Shown here piece by piece: positions 1 through 11,422 of a stretch of 64,000 bases of DNA. A program made the position numbers and the translations under genes. This stretch comes from Rubripirellula tenax (GTDB taxonomy: Bacteria; Planctomycetota; Planctomycetia; Pirellulales; Pirellulaceae). The notes below the pieces were generated by a model. That model ran no database searches. It was given only the letters and a program-made list of their open reading frames with translations, and was not told the DNA's origin. Where the stretch lies: NCBI RefSeq assembly GCF_007860125.1, contig NZ_SJPW01000001.1, positions 1,202,104 through 1,266,103 of the forward strand, in the 5' to 3' direction. Numbering within the stretch: the stretch's first letter is position 1; the number at the start of each line of letters is the position of its first letter.

Positions 1-84
1 ATTGTTTGCGTCGCCGCCAAGGCCAGGACAGTGCCTGGCCCTCGGAAGTTCGCTGGTCGGCCGGTCAAACCGGCCGTCCGTCGA

Positions 85-858
85 TTACTCAGCAGCGGCT
101 TCGACGACCGGTTCGGCCGCGGCTTGCGGTGCTTCGGCGGCCTGTGCGCCACCGCCATCGGATTTATTCATTGCCAATTGCCCCTTGCCGGCGTTGATCG
201 CGTCGGCCAATTGCTTCAGGATCAATTCGACGCTGCGGATACCATCGTCGTTACCGGGAATCGGCAAGTCGATTTGCGACGGATCGCTGTCGGTATCGAT
301 CAGGGCAACGGTCGGGATGCCCAATCGTTTGGCTTCGCGAACTGCGTTTCGTTCTTTACCTGGGTCAACGATGAACAAGCACTCGGGCAAGCGGTTCATC
401 GAACGCAGCCCGTTCAAGTTACGGTACATCTTGCGGTACTCGCGATTGATCGTCGACTGCATTTTCTTGCTGTAGTCGTTGATCTTGTCGCTGCCGCGAA
501 GATCTTCCAATTCTTCCAACCGGGTCAGTCGGCTGCGAATGGTACGGAAGTTGGTCAGCGTACCACCAAGCCAACGTTCGCTGACGAAAGGCATGCCGCA
601 TCGCAACGCTTGTTCTTCAACCGCTTCGCCGGCTTGACGTTTGGTTCCGACGAACAGGATCAAGCTGCCACCGGCGGCGACTTGACCGAGATACTTTTTG
701 GCTCGGAGCATGCCGCGAAGTGTTTCGCGGATGTCCATGATGTGAATTTGGTTTTTGCGGCCGAAGATGTACGGGGCCATCTTCGGATTCCACAAACTGG
801 TGCGGTGCCCAAAGTGAACACCAGCTTCGATCATCTCTTGAACAATCGGATTTGCCAC
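85..858 (-). CDS. rpsB: 30S ribosomal protein S2
   Basis: This is ribosomal protein S2 of the small subunit (257 aa), needed for S1 binding and translation initiation. The N-terminus [20 protein letters not shown] is diagnostic, and the family motifs around residues 50-70 ([17 protein letters not shown]) and 105-125 ([13 protein letters not shown]) are present. The Ala- and Glu-rich tail after about residue 230 is a lineage-variable extension. The start is GTG; an AGGA sequence lies about nine bases upstream on the minus strand. In most bacteria tsf (EF-Ts) follows rpsB, which would put it to the left of position 1, outside the window. Only 84 bases remain there and I see no start in them. 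Confidence 0.97.
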   Translation of the reverse strand: MANPIVQEMIEAGVHFGHRTSLWNPKMAPYIFGRKNQIHIMDIRETLRGMLRAKKYLGQVAAGGSLILFVGTKRQAGEAVEEQALRCGMPFVSERWLGGTLTNFRTIRSRLTRLEELEDLRGSDKINDYSKKMQSTINREYRKMYRNLNGLRSMNRLPECLFIVDPGKERNAVREAKRLGIPTVALIDTDSDPSQIDLPIPGNDDGIRSVELILKQLADAINAGKGQLAMNKSDGGGAQAAEAPQAAAEPVVEAAAE

Positions 859-1266
859 GTCGTCGTTTCCTAAACTTTTGCCGTCACGGGCTACGAGAAA
901 CCGAATCGCCCAAAAGGCAAAAGCTCGGCATCCAGAGCATCAAGATCGCGGCCAAATGACCGTGAATCTTATCGCCCTTCGTCCCATCTGTGTCGGCGGG
1001 TGAATGAAAGGAGGCCCAGTGAACATACCGGGACCACCATGAGAGCGAAGATCGTACCGGAACCGGAAAAATTCGGCAAGGGATCCCGAATTCGACCGGC
1101 AGTGCACAAGTGAACACATTGCGAGGCGAGCCATCCGGCTTTCGCGATGCGAGAAATGGGCGGATCAGGCTTTATCGCCTGATGGTTTGGATCGAAAGGG
1201 TTAAGATTGTTGAATGCTCCACTGTTTTGCCCGACGTTCGATCCCCGCCACGCCAAAATCAACTGA
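859..1266. other. divergent intergenic region, no gene seen
   Basis: These 408 bases lie between the divergent rpsB and first cytochrome genes and should hold promoters for both. No reading frame here looks genuine: the open frames on either strand have no recognisable family features. A small perfect 6-bp hairpin (TCAGGC, loop TTTATC, GCCTGA) sits at 1165-1182. I cannot assign a promoter with confidence. Confidence 0.5.
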
Positions 1267-3699
1267 ATGATGCATCGATTTTTCGTTTGGACGCTCCTGT
1301 TCGTGACGTGGCCCATCGGCCCCGTATTTTCCGAAGAGGCGACGATTGACCCGCTGTCGTTCAATGACGACGTGCGGCCGATCTTGTCGAACCATTGCTT
1401 TGCCTGTCACGGGCCCGACGAAAAGCATCGCGAGTCGGATGTGCGGCTGGATGTTCCTGACGAAGTCGATTTGGATGAAGTGATCGCTCGCATCACTTCG
1501 GATGACCCCGATGTGGTCATGCCGCCACCCGAATTGAATAAACCGCTGCGTACCGCGCAGATCGAGACGATGCGTCGTTGGATCGACGGCGGTGCCGGCT
1601 ACGACCAGCACTGGGCTTTCGTAACACCAGCGGCCGTGCCGGTTCCCGAACTGGCGACGACGGCGATCCCGTCGGGCGTCGATTCGCGCGACTGGGACGA
1701 TTCGGCGATCGATCGTTTCGTGCTGGCTCGATTGGCGGCGAAGCATCGAACGGCGAGCGGGCCGGCCGACAAGCAGACATTGATTCGCCGAGTGACGCTG
1801 GACTTGACCGGCCTGCCGCCTTCGATCGATGAAGTCCAAGCGTTCGTCGACGACGATTCCGACGAAGCCTTCGCAACTGTGGTGGACCGGTTGATGGCAT
1901 CGCCACACTACGGCGAACACATGGCCCGATACTGGTTGGACTTGGTTCGCTTTGCCGACACCAACGGACTGCACCACGATCACTATCGCGAGATGACGCC
2001 TTACCGCGATTGGGTGATCGATTCGTTCAATGACAACTTGCCCTTCGACGACTTCATCAAATTTCAAGTCGCCGGCGATCTGTTTCCCGATCCCAGCAAA
2101 GAGCAGTTGATCGCATCGGGCTTCAATCGCCTGCATTTGATCATTGATGTTGGAACCGCGCTTCCCGAAGAGAGTTTCTTTCGCAACGTCGTCGACCAAG
2201 TCACGTCCGTTGGTACTGCGTTCATGGGTTTGACGGTCCAGTGCGCGGTTTGCCACGACCACAAATACGACCCTATCACCCAGCGTGACTTTTACCAACT
2301 GTACGCGTTCTACAACAATTTCGATGGCGCACCGGAAACGGGCCGTCGAGGCACCATCGACTTCAAACGCGGACTGCAATGGCCATACTTGGAATTGCCC
2401 AGCGACGAGCAAAAGGCCGAACGCAAGCGTTTGGACAAGCTGGTCGCCGAACTGGGTAAAGAAGAAAAGAAGCTGAAACAGAAAAAAGAGAAAGACGCCA
2501 CGGATGAACAAAACCTTAAAGACGTCTCTGAACGTTTTGCGAAAGCAACCAAACAGCGTGACGCTTTGTTGTTGCAGATTCCCGCAACGTTGGTGATGAA
2601 GGAACGCGACGAAGTTCGTCAGGCGCACATTCTGATCCGCGGCGGTTATGACCAACCGGGTGATCCGGTCCAGCGACAAACGCCCGGCTTCTTGCCGCCG
2701 CTCAAAACATCAGGCGCCGATTCGAGCGAGGTGCCGACGCGGATGGACTTGGCGGAGTGGTTCACTTCGCCCGAGCAGCCGCTAACCGCGCGAGTCACCG
2801 TGAACCGGTTTTGGCAACAGTTTTTTGGTGTCGGCTTGGTCAAGACGGCCGAGGACTTTGGCGCGCAAGGTCAATCGCCTTCGCACCCCGAACTGCTCGA
2901 TCATTTGGCGACGCGCTTCACCGCATCGGGATGGGACGTGAAAGCACTGGTGCGGTCGATCGTGATGTCCAGCACTTATCGACAAACGTCGACCGCCGAC
3001 GCGGAAGCGTTTGGCGATGATCCGGATAACCGATTGCTCGCACGCGGATCGCGGTTTCGATTGGACGCGGAAGTCATTCGCGATCAAGTGCTTTGCGTCA
3101 GCGGATTGTTGAATCCAGAAATGAGCGGCAAAAGCGTCAAGGTGCCGCAACCTCGCGGATTGTGGGAGACCGTCGTGATGCCAAGCTCCTATCCCAACAC
3201 GTTCGTCCCCGACGAAGGCGATCAAATTTTTCGCCGCAGCATTTACACGTTCTGGAAACGGGGAATGCCGCCGCCGCAGATGACGATCTTCGACGCTCCG
3301 TCGCGTGAAAGCTGTATCGCTCGACGCGAACGGACCAACACGCCGTTGCAAGCGTTGTTGATGATGAACGAGAAACAGTACTTCTCGGCCGCGATGAATT
3401 TTGCACGCTCGTTGCGGGCCCGCTCGGACCTGACGACAACCCAAAGAATCGCATCGGCTTATCAAACGATCACGTCGAAAATGCCAAGCGACGCGGCGTT
3501 GGAAACGCTCGCCGAAGCCTATCAGCAATTTGAAGCAACCTATACAGCGGATCCTCAAGCGGCTGCGGCGATGATCGAATCATCCACGCTGGCCGCCGTC
3601 CGCGCGATCGACGATTCGACGGCGCAAATCGAACTTGCCGCGATGACGATGGTCGTCCACTCGATGTTCAATCTCGACAGGATCAAAACTCATGAATAA
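1267..3699 (+). CDS. PSCyt1/DUF1549/DUF1553 planctomycete cytochrome c-type protein
   Basis: This is an 810-aa exported protein of the planctomycete-specific PSCyt1-DUF1549-DUF1553 architecture. A signal peptide covers residues 1-22. A heme-c motif CFACH is at 44-48 in PSCyt1, and a second CXXCH (CAVCH, followed by DHKYDP) is near residue 325 in DUF1549. A charged coiled-coil insert rich in Lys and Glu covers roughly 385-435, and DUF1553 occupies about 480-770. The biochemical role of the family is unproven; its genes usually sit beside DUF1501 genes, as here. It overlaps the next gene by 8 bases, which suggests translational coupling. Confidence 0.93.
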   Translation: MMHRFFVWTLLFVTWPIGPVFSEEATIDPLSFNDDVRPILSNHCFACHGPDEKHRESDVRLDVPDEVDLDEVIARITSDDPDVVMPPPELNKPLRTAQIETMRRWIDGGAGYDQHWAFVTPAAVPVPELATTAIPSGVDSRDWDDSAIDRFVLARLAAKHRTASGPADKQTLIRRVTLDLTGLPPSIDEVQAFVDDDSDEAFATVVDRLMASPHYGEHMARYWLDLVRFADTNGLHHDHYREMTPYRDWVIDSFNDNLPFDDFIKFQVAGDLFPDPSKEQLIASGFNRLHLIIDVGTALPEESFFRNVVDQVTSVGTAFMGLTVQCAVCHDHKYDPITQRDFYQLYAFYNNFDGAPETGRRGTIDFKRGLQWPYLELPSDEQKAERKRLDKLVAELGKEEKKLKQKKEKDATDEQNLKDVSERFAKATKQRDALLLQIPATLVMKERDEVRQAHILIRGGYDQPGDPVQRQTPGFLPPLKTSGADSSEVPTRMDLAEWFTSPEQPLTARVTVNRFWQQFFGVGLVKTAEDFGAQGQSPSHPELLDHLATRFTASGWDVKALVRSIVMSSTYRQTSTADAEAFGDDPDNRLLARGSRFRLDAEVIRDQVLCVSGLLNPEMSGKSVKVPQPRGLWETVVMPSSYPNTFVPDEGDQIFRRSIYTFWKRGMPPPQMTIFDAPSRESCIARRERTNTPLQALLMMNEKQYFSAAMNFARSLRARSDLTTTQRIASAYQTITSKMPSDAALETLAEAYQQFEATYTADPQAAAAMIESSTLAAVRAIDDSTAQIELAAMTMVVHSMFNLDRIKTHE

Positions 3700-5128
3700 C
3701 GGACGCCGACAATTCCTGCGCAGCACGTTCGAAGGACTCGCAGCGGCCGGACTGGGAACAACCGCCTTGGGTTCCTTGATCGGCCAACAGCACGCCAGTG
3801 CCGCCGGCGTGATGAACGGGCTGCATCATCCGGCGAAAGCAAAGCGAGTGATCTTTTTGTTCATGGCCGGCGCGCCCAGCCAAATGGATTTGTTCGATTA
3901 CAAACCGGGACTGACGGAGCTGTTCAAAAAACCGCTTCCTCCGTCGGTCAGCAACGGCCAACGCGTGACGGCGATGACGCGTGGAAAGGAGCAATTGATT
4001 GCTCCGTCCATGTTCAAGTTCAACCAGCACGGCGACAGCGGGACTTACTTGAGCGAACTGTTGCCGCATCTGGCGACCAAGATCGACGAGATCTGCTTGA
4101 TCAAGTCGATGAACACCGATGCGATCAACCACGATCCCGGCAAGACATTGATCTGTACCGGGTCGGAAATTCCGGGCAAGGCTTCGTTAGGCGCTTGGCT
4201 GAGCTATGGGCTCGGGCGAATGAACGAAAACCTGCCGGACTTCGTCGTGCTCAGCTCGGCGTTTTGGTCGGGCGACCAAGCGAACATTCAAGCGCTTTAC
4301 AGCCGATTGTGGGGATCCGGCTTCTTGCCGACGAAACACCAAGGGGTTTCGTTCCAACCCTCGGGCGATCCGGTTTTGTTCCTATCGGATCCCGACGGTG
4401 TCGATCGCACGACAAGGCACAAGATGCTGGACCTGGTTTCCAAGCTGAACCACGAACACTTGGTCGAAGTCGGTGACCCCGAAATCATGACCACGATCGC
4501 TCAGCAGGAGATGGCCTTTCGAATGCAGGCGTCGGTTCCCGAGCTGGTCGATCTGTCGGACGAACCGCAACACGTACTCGACTTGTACGGGCCCGAAGTC
4601 GCCAAGAGCGGATCGTTCGCGCGAAACTGTTTATTGGCGCGACGCATGGCCCAGCGCGACGTGCGCTTCGTCCAACTGTTCCATCGCGGGTGGGACCATC
4701 ACCGAGGTTTGCCGAAAAAGATTCGCGGACAATCGATGGATGTCGACCAACCATGCGCCGCCTTGTTGACCGACTTGAAACAGAATGGTTTGCTGGATGA
4801 CACTTTGGTCGTGTTCGCGGGCGAGTTCGGACGAACGACCTATTGCCAAGGCGAACTGACAACGACGGAATATGGTCGTGACCACCATCCGCGATGCTTC
4901 ACCGCGTGGATGGCCGGCGGCGGAATCAAACCCGGAATCTCATACGGCCAGACAGACGAATTCAGTTACAATATCGTTGAAAACCCCGTTCATGTTCGCG
5001 ACTTCAACGCAACGATCTTGCACCAGTTGGGAATCAATCACAACAAGTTGACGTTCCCGTTTTTGGGGCTGGATGAAAAGCTGACGGGAGTGAAAGAGAC
5101 CCACGTGATCCACGATATTTTGGCGTGA
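3692..5128 (+). CDS. DUF1501 domain-containing protein, Tat-exported
   Basis: This 478-aa DUF1501 protein belongs to the alkaline-phosphatase/sulfatase superfamily fold. The N-terminus [13 protein letters not shown] followed by a hydrophobic stretch is a twin-arginine signal. Family landmarks include the [18 protein letters not shown] segment near residue 55, the [12 protein letters not shown] segment near 375, and the [16 protein letters not shown] segment near 395, whose His and Asp residues are likely metal ligands. It overlaps the upstream cytochrome gene by 8 bases and its stop overlaps a possible GTG of the next gene. The substrate is unknown; it probably works with its paired cytochrome outside the cytoplasm. 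Confidence 0.92.
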   Translation: MNNGRRQFLRSTFEGLAAAGLGTTALGSLIGQQHASAAGVMNGLHHPAKAKRVIFLFMAGAPSQMDLFDYKPGLTELFKKPLPPSVSNGQRVTAMTRGKEQLIAPSMFKFNQHGDSGTYLSELLPHLATKIDEICLIKSMNTDAINHDPGKTLICTGSEIPGKASLGAWLSYGLGRMNENLPDFVVLSSAFWSGDQANIQALYSRLWGSGFLPTKHQGVSFQPSGDPVLFLSDPDGVDRTTRHKMLDLVSKLNHEHLVEVGDPEIMTTIAQQEMAFRMQASVPELVDLSDEPQHVLDLYGPEVAKSGSFARNCLLARRMAQRDVRFVQLFHRGWDHHRGLPKKIRGQSMDVDQPCAALLTDLKQNGLLDDTLVVFAGEFGRTTYCQGELTTTEYGRDHHPRCFTAWMAGGGIKPGISYGQTDEFSYNIVENPVHVRDFNATILHQLGINHNKLTFPFLGLDEKLTGVKETHVIHDILA

Positions 5129-5172
5129 CCGAAACCGTTTCGCCAACTTCGCACTGCCCGCCCGGTCGCCTC

Positions 5173-8058
5173 ATGCGCATTCTCACTTTCATTCTTGCGG
5201 TCGCAGCCTCGTGGAATCACGCGGCCGCGCAGGGGCCGTTGTCCTACAACCGCGATGTCCGCCCACTGCTGTCGAAGCACTGTTTTTCGTGCCACGGTCC
5301 CGACGAAGCATCGCGGGAAGCCGGATTGCGGTTGGATGTGCCCGACGGAACCGGCACAATGGAAGCCGACGCCGACGAACTACTTCGCCGAATCGAGTCC
5401 ACCGATCCCGACGAAATGATGCCGCCGCCAACGGCGAACAAACCCATTGACGACGTAAAGCGGGCGATCCTGAAACGATGGATCGACGATGGAGCACCCT
5501 ACGAACAACATTGGTCGTTCGTCCCACCGACAAGACATCCAGTGCCCTTGGGTGTGCACCCGATCGACCACTTCGTCGATGCGAAGTTGGCGGCGGTCGG
5601 CCGACATCGCAGCGACGCCGCCGATCCGGCAACGTTGATCCGGCGGCTGCATTTGGATTTGATCGGGCTGCCGCCGACCCCCGAAGTCGCCGATGCGTTC
5701 GTGGCGGATCCATCGCCGCAAGCGTATACCGCGATCGTGGATGACTTACTTGCATCACCTCGCTACGGCGAACGTTGGGCACGGCGTTGGTTGGACTTGG
5801 CTCGCTATGCGGACACCAACGGCTACGAAAAAGATCGCGACCGCAGCATTTGGCCGTACCGTGACTGGGTCATTCGCGCGATCAACGACGATGTACCCTT
5901 TGACCAATTCACGATCGAACAAATCGCGGGCGATCGGCTGCCCGATCCGACGGTCGACCAACGCGTCGCGACAGGGTTCCATCGCAACACGATGCTGAAC
6001 GAAGAAGGCGGCATCGATCCGCTGGAATTTCGCTACCACGCGATGACCGATCGCGTCGCCACGACGGGTACAACATGGTTGGGGCTGACGACTGGATGTG
6101 CCCAGTGCCACACACACAAATATGATCCGATCACGCACCACGACTACTTCGGCATCATGGCGTACTTGAACAACGCCGACGAACCCGACTTTTTTTTGCC
6201 ATATGAATCCAAAGCGGAGGATCGGCAATCCGAACTCGATCAAGCCGACAAGCTAGAAAGCGAACTAGCGAGTCACTGGCCTGCGGCCACGAAATCGTCC
6301 GAACAAAATCTCGAAGCCGCCCTCGCGACGTGGATCGAAAAACAACGAACCGGATTGGCGGCGTGGACAACGATGGTTCCGACGTCGATGTCGGCTAATG
6401 TGCCGTATCTGACGCTCGAAGACGACGGCGCGATCTTCGCGGCCGGCGATACATCCAAGCACGACATCTACACCGTCGAATTTGCGGGTGCCGACTTTCC
6501 AATTCAAACCCTACGATTGGAAGCACTGGCCGACCCGCGACTGCCCGCCGGCGGACCGGGATCGACTTATTACGAAGGATCTAAGGGCGACTTCTATCTG
6601 ACCGAATTTGAGCTTTCGAATGCGAATAGCGATCCAATTGAGATCACCGAAGCCTTCGAGAGCTTTGCAAAAAACACTTTCGGCAAGAACAAAGTATCGG
6701 CTCAATTGGCGACGGACGGCGACATCCAAACGGGATGGTCGGTCGATTCCGAAGGTGCGGGCAAGTCTCATGTCGCGGTCTTTCGATTGCAGACACCGAT
6801 CGCTGCCGGTTCACCGTTCAAGTTGCAAATGCACTTCGGTCGGCACTATGCCAGTTCGCTTGGCAAGTTTCGCATCAGTGCTTCCGAAGGCACATCGATC
6901 CGAACTGCCTTCGTCCACACAAACGAACTGGCAACCGCACTAGCGAACGACGACGCGGCCGAGAGCCCGATCGTGCGAAGTGCCTTCCTAATGGATGCAC
7001 CGGAGTTGAAGGAGCATGCCGATGAAATTCGCAAACTGCGCGAACCCAAGCGGGGGCCGATGACGCTGGTGTTTACGGAACGTCCGCCCGGACACGCTCG
7101 GCCGACCTACTTGCATCATCGCGGCGAATACACCCAACCGACCGAGACGGTCGAAGCCCATCTGCCCGAAGTGCTGTGGAAAAGCGACCAGCGGACCAGC
7201 GACAAGTCGATGCCCGGCAATCGGCTAGAGTTTGCGCAATGGTTGGTCAGCCGCGACAACCCGTTGACCGCTCGCGTCGTTGTCAATCGTCATTGGGCGG
7301 CGTTTTTTGGCACGGGGATCGTTTCCACCTTGGATGATTTTGGGATGCAGGGCGAGATCCCCAGCCACACCGAATTGCTCGATCACCTGGCGGTCGAGTT
7401 CATGGACAACGGGTGGTCGATCAAGTCACTGCACCAACGGATCGTCACCAGCGGAACTTACCAACAATCATCTCGCGTCCCGGCGTCGAAAGCCGGCGAC
7501 GGTGTCGATCGGTTGCTCGGCCGCTTCCCACGAAACCGATTGGACGCGGAAATCATTCGCGACTCGGCGCTCGCGACGTCGGGATTGTTGAGCGACAAAA
7601 TGTACGGCCCTCCCGTCCGACCGCCCCAACCCGCTGGCGCTGTTTCGGCGAACTACAAGAAATCGACGTGGCAGGCCAGCGAAGGCGAAGACCGTTACCG
7701 ACGCAGCGTTTATACGTATCAAAAACGGACGGCTCCGTTTGAAATGTTCACGACGTTCGATGCCGGGTCGGGCGAAGCTTGCCTGGCCCGGCGCGACGTG
7801 TCGAACACGCCACTTCAAGCGTTGACGTTGATGAACGATCCGATGTTTGTCGAGATCGCCCAGGCTTACGGGAAACGGATGGCGGCCGTCGAAGGTGATT
7901 TGAATTCGAAAATCGACGAAGGCTTTCGCTGGCTGATGACTCGCTTGCCGACGGATACAGAACGGGAATGGATCGCCGACTTTCAGTCCAAGCACAGCGA
8001 CTGGACCGCGACCGCCCGCGTGCTGTTGTGCATCGACGAAGCGATCACAAAAAATTGA
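5173..8058 (+). CDS. PSCyt1/DUF1549/DUF1553 planctomycete cytochrome c-type protein (second copy)
   Basis: This is the second and larger PSCyt1-DUF1549-DUF1553 protein (961 aa from the chosen start). I chose ATG 5173 because it opens directly onto a signal peptide (MRILTFILAVAASWNHAAAQ). The frame extends to a GTG at 5125 that overlaps the DUF1501 stop, but the extra residues ([16 protein letters not shown]) do not look like a leader. Heme motifs are CFSCH at 37-41 and CAQCH near residue 309. Between DUF1549 and DUF1553 it carries an insert of roughly 300 residues that resembles a beta-rich carbohydrate- or matrix-binding module and is absent from the 810-aa copy. DUF1553 is at about 670-940. 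Confidence 0.92.
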   Translation: MRILTFILAVAASWNHAAAQGPLSYNRDVRPLLSKHCFSCHGPDEASREAGLRLDVPDGTGTMEADADELLRRIESTDPDEMMPPPTANKPIDDVKRAILKRWIDDGAPYEQHWSFVPPTRHPVPLGVHPIDHFVDAKLAAVGRHRSDAADPATLIRRLHLDLIGLPPTPEVADAFVADPSPQAYTAIVDDLLASPRYGERWARRWLDLARYADTNGYEKDRDRSIWPYRDWVIRAINDDVPFDQFTIEQIAGDRLPDPTVDQRVATGFHRNTMLNEEGGIDPLEFRYHAMTDRVATTGTTWLGLTTGCAQCHTHKYDPITHHDYFGIMAYLNNADEPDFFLPYESKAEDRQSELDQADKLESELASHWPAATKSSEQNLEAALATWIEKQRTGLAAWTTMVPTSMSANVPYLTLEDDGAIFAAGDTSKHDIYTVEFAGADFPIQTLRLEALADPRLPAGGPGSTYYEGSKGDFYLTEFELSNANSDPIEITEAFESFAKNTFGKNKVSAQLATDGDIQTGWSVDSEGAGKSHVAVFRLQTPIAAGSPFKLQMHFGRHYASSLGKFRISASEGTSIRTAFVHTNELATALANDDAAESPIVRSAFLMDAPELKEHADEIRKLREPKRGPMTLVFTERPPGHARPTYLHHRGEYTQPTETVEAHLPEVLWKSDQRTSDKSMPGNRLEFAQWLVSRDNPLTARVVVNRHWAAFFGTGIVSTLDDFGMQGEIPSHTELLDHLAVEFMDNGWSIKSLHQRIVTSGTYQQSSRVPASKAGDGVDRLLGRFPRNRLDAEIIRDSALATSGLLSDKMYGPPVRPPQPAGAVSANYKKSTWQASEGEDRYRRSVYTYQKRTAPFEMFTTFDAGSGEACLARRDVSNTPLQALTLMNDPMFVEIAQAYGKRMAAVEGDLNSKIDEGFRWLMTRLPTDTEREWIADFQSKHSDWTATARVLLCIDEAITKN

Positions 8059-8062
8059 ATCG

Positions 8063-9517
8063 ATGAAAGTGAAAACGATGTTTGAGAATCAAGACTTCGC
8101 CACATCAACGTCGCGACGACACTTTCTGGATCAATGCGGTGTCGGGCTGGGGAAAATCGCCGCTGCGGGATTGTTGACCCAGTCCATGACTGGCAGCGGC
8201 AATGCGGGCGAGCGGCCAAGTCCGTTATCCCCTATGTCGTCGCACTATCCCCCAAAAGCCAAAGCGGTGATCCATTTGTTCATGGCCGGCGCCCCCAGCC
8301 AGCTGGAACTGTTCGACCCCAAGCCGACGCTCTCGCAACTGGAAGGCAGCCCCTTGCCACCCTCGGTGATCGGTGACCAACGTTATGCGTTCATTCAACC
8401 GGACGCCGCCGTGCTGGGGCCTCAGTTCAAATTCGATACCTACGGCCAGTCCGGTGCAGTGCTGGGCGAACCGATGAAAGAGCTCGGCCGCGTCGCCGAC
8501 GATATATGTTTCATTCGATCGTGTACCACGGACCAGTTCAATCACGCGCCGGCACAGATTTTCTTCAACACCGGCTTCTCGCAACCCGGCCGGCCCAGCA
8601 TCGGATCATGGGCACTCTATGGCCTGGGCAGCGAAACGCAGGACTTACCCGCATTCGTTGTGATGAGCACCGGTGACGGGATCAGCGGCGGCACGACGTT
8701 GTGGTCCAGCGGATTCATGCCGACCGTCTACTCGGGCGTGCAATTTCGCAACGGCCGCGAACCGATCTTAAACGTGGCAACGCCTGACACCTTTGTCGAT
8801 GAGATCCAACAAGACACGTTCGAATTGATCAACCGTTTGAACGAACGACGACTCGACAGCGTCGGAGACCCAGAAATTGCGACGCGGATGGCGTCTTACG
8901 AAATGGCGGCGAGATTGCAAACGTCTGCACCGGAGCTGATCAATTTCGGCGATGAAACGAAGGCGACGCTTGACATGTATGGCTGTGAGCCCGACAAGCC
9001 CTCGTTTGCCCGATCATGTTTGCTGGCGCGGCGGATGGTTGAACGGGGCGTCCGATTCATCAATATCTACCATTCGGGATGGGACGCACACAGCAACGTG
9101 AAAGGAAACACTGAAAGCCGCTGCAAAGAAACGGTCCAAGCAACTGCGGCATTGATCGAAGATCTGAAACGCTGCGGTCTGCTCGACCAGACTCTGGTGA
9201 TTTGGGGCGGCGAGTTCGGTCGCACGCCGATGATTGAAACCAATCCGGCGCTGGGGCGAAAGGCGGGGCGCGACCATCATCCGCAAGCGTTCACCATGTG
9301 GATGGCCGGCGGGGGTGCGAAACCGGGGATCACCTACGGGGCAACGGACGAATTCGGATTCAACATCACTGAAAACCCGGTTCATGTCCACGACATCCAA
9401 GCCACGATCCTTAGACTGTTGGGTTTCGACCACGAGCGATTGACGTACCACCACGCCGGCCGAGACTTCCGCCTAACCGACGTTCACGGCCGGGCAATCG
9501 ATGCGTTGATGGCGTGA
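8063..9517 (+). CDS. DUF1501 domain-containing protein (second copy)
   Basis: This 484-aa DUF1501 protein is partner of the preceding cytochrome, which ends only 4 bases upstream. The twin-arginine-like segment SRRHFLDQCGVGLGKIAAAG starts near residue 17; an alternative ATG at 8078 would shorten the n-region. Conserved DUF1501 blocks are [30 protein letters not shown] and RDHHPQAFTMWMAGGG. It is clearly a paralogue of the 3692-5128 protein, and the two cytochrome/DUF1501 pairs form one head-to-tail four-gene unit on the plus strand. The function of the family is not established. Confidence 0.92.
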   Translation: MKVKTMFENQDFATSTSRRHFLDQCGVGLGKIAAAGLLTQSMTGSGNAGERPSPLSPMSSHYPPKAKAVIHLFMAGAPSQLELFDPKPTLSQLEGSPLPPSVIGDQRYAFIQPDAAVLGPQFKFDTYGQSGAVLGEPMKELGRVADDICFIRSCTTDQFNHAPAQIFFNTGFSQPGRPSIGSWALYGLGSETQDLPAFVVMSTGDGISGGTTLWSSGFMPTVYSGVQFRNGREPILNVATPDTFVDEIQQDTFELINRLNERRLDSVGDPEIATRMASYEMAARLQTSAPELINFGDETKATLDMYGCEPDKPSFARSCLLARRMVERGVRFINIYHSGWDAHSNVKGNTESRCKETVQATAALIEDLKRCGLLDQTLVIWGGEFGRTPMIETNPALGRKAGRDHHPQAFTMWMAGGGAKPGITYGATDEFGFNITENPVHVHDIQATILRLLGFDHERLTYHHAGRDFRLTDVHGRAIDALMA

Positions 9518-9548
9518 CAGCCGGTCTGCAAAGAAACGGTTCTCGTTG

Positions 9549-11129
9549 TCATGAGCCATTCTTCGGGGCGAAGAGTCGGAGTGGTTGGTCTTTCCCTTTG
9601 ACGAGTTGGGGTGGCAGAGGAATCCACGCGGACGCATCGACCAAGGCTGACTTTGTTGATTCAGTGATCAACAGATTGTGGCCGGCTAGTTTTGTGGCCG
9701 CCTCGACTCGCGCGGCGACGTTGACGGTGTCACCGATCGCCGTGTACTCCTGGCGTTTGGGCGAACCGATACTTCCGACCACCGCGGGCCCCGTGTTGAT
9801 GCCGATGCCGATTTGCAAGTCGTCCCAGCCGGCATCGTGAAAAAGAGACGTCGACTGCTGGACGCACGCCCGCAGCGCCATTGCTGAATCGACCGCATCC
9901 TGTGCATGACGCTGTGTGTTTGCTCCGACACCGAATATGGCCATGAATCCGTCGCCCAGAAACTTGTTGACCATCCCGCCGTGCGACTCCACGCATTCGA
10001 CGGCTTCACGAAAAAACACGTTCAAGGCGGAAACGACTTCGCTGGGCGAATGGTTCGACGAGTACTGTGTAAAATTTCGTACGTCGACAAACATCACGGT
10101 GATGACTTGTTCGCGACCGGTCAACTGATCGCCTTGGCGGATGATCTGCCGAGCGGCTTCTTGGCCGACGTGACGGCCAAAGGTTTGCTGCAAATGCTCG
10201 CGTTGTCGCAATCCTTCGACCATCGAATTAAAACTGTTGATCAGGTGTCCGAATTCGTCGGCACAGAGCAGATCAATATGTATGTCCAGGTTGCCCGCTT
10301 CGACTTCCGAAGCGGCGCGGCGCAATTGCTGTACCGGCCGCACGACCAATTTGCCAAGCATCCAACTGGTGGCAAACCCGAATGCGATCGCAACCACGCC
10401 GACAGCAACCGCAAACCAGGGTGCCAGGTTTTCGTCATCCGGCAGCAGTAGGATCAGGACCAGCGAAATGACGGGACTGACCACCGACGACACGGTCCAC
10501 AGAACGCCTCGCAGTGTGATGTTCAAGGGGATGATTCCAGGCACGCTAGCGGGCATCGTTTCGATCGTCGGATCTTCGGAAGAAAACACGACGGGAAACA
10601 GAGCGTGCTGAATCGCCAGTTCCACGGCAAAAAAACTGTGCGTCACCGCAATCATCGCTGCGATCAAAAACGATGTGACCAAATGAGCAATGACGACGCC
10701 CAGCAACGGTTCGGGCAAAACGTACAACGACGTGATGAAGACCGGAATGCAACTGAGCCATCCCAGGGACGCAACCAACAGAAACCACCAAGGCAGGTTG
10801 ACGACGACCCGCTGAGCCCGCCGGAGCAGATCCGTCGACACCGGATTTCTCGCCAACAAATCGCGGTACACCGGTCGCACCCACACCAGTGGTAGCACAA
10901 AGCACAACACGGCAATCGGATAGATCAGCACGTTGAACCACAGTACGCAATCGTCGAATCGGATCCGCTGGGCATCCGACAAAATCGGAAAGATTTGGTT
11001 GCGGTTGTAGAGCACGTTGAACAGACTGCCGATCGCATTGGCAACCAACGGCGACGTGCAAACGAACAGCAAACCATGCCGCTGTAAAAAACTCCACTGC
11101 GGCTTCGCGCGATCTTGAAAGTCAGGCAT
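9549..11129 (-). CDS. membrane-bound class III adenylate/guanylate cyclase with HAMP domain
   Basis: This 526-aa protein probably makes a cyclic nucleotide second messenger. The N-terminal half has about six hydrophobic segments (residues 15-270). A HAMP linker follows at about 270-320 (LVVRPVQQLRRAASEVEAGN). The class III cyclase domain fills about 340-520. Visible catalytic features are the metal-binding FVDVRNFTQ, the substrate-contacting Lys in VNKFLGDGFMAIFG, and the Asn and Arg of IGDTVNVAARVEAA, so it looks active. The usual specificity positions suggest adenylate over guanylate cyclase, but I am not certain. It converges on the DUF1501 gene with a 31-base gap. Confidence 0.93.
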   Translation of the reverse strand: MPDFQDRAKPQWSFLQRHGLLFVCTSPLVANAIGSLFNVLYNRNQIFPILSDAQRIRFDDCVLWFNVLIYPIAVLCFVLPLVWVRPVYRDLLARNPVSTDLLRRAQRVVVNLPWWFLLVASLGWLSCIPVFITSLYVLPEPLLGVVIAHLVTSFLIAAMIAVTHSFFAVELAIQHALFPVVFSSEDPTIETMPASVPGIIPLNITLRGVLWTVSSVVSPVISLVLILLLPDDENLAPWFAVAVGVVAIAFGFATSWMLGKLVVRPVQQLRRAASEVEAGNLDIHIDLLCADEFGHLINSFNSMVEGLRQREHLQQTFGRHVGQEAARQIIRQGDQLTGREQVITVMFVDVRNFTQYSSNHSPSEVVSALNVFFREAVECVESHGGMVNKFLGDGFMAIFGVGANTQRHAQDAVDSAMALRACVQQSTSLFHDAGWDDLQIGIGINTGPAVVGSIGSPKRQEYTAIGDTVNVAARVEAATKLAGHNLLITESTKSALVDASAWIPLPPQLVKGKDQPLRLFAPKNGS

Positions 11130-11422
11130 CCGTCATCCAAGCAAACGTGTCTGAAAGCAACCGGAAACGATCTATGCCGCCAAACCGGACACAGTGCCGC
11201 CAAGTCTAGACGGAAAACAAATCGCCCAGTTGCAATGGCGAGCAAAACGATTCAGCTTGGCTTGCCATTCGGTCTCATCAAGACATACCTACACCCGAGC
11301 TCGAGGTGTCCGGTGACGAAGGCTCGCAGGCCTTACTTCCGATGAATCCATTTCGCCGGATATTTGTGTAAAACCTGCCCGAGCGTCCCAGCATGACGTA
11401 GGCTTTTGTGGGCGAATCCCTT

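Noticed and set aside
1-1200. 280-codon plus-strand frame under rpsB
   Set aside because: Antisense shadow of a clearly identified ribosomal protein gene.
969-1364. 131-codon minus-strand frame in the rpsB upstream gap
   Set aside because: It overlaps the cytochrome start and has no protein-family features.
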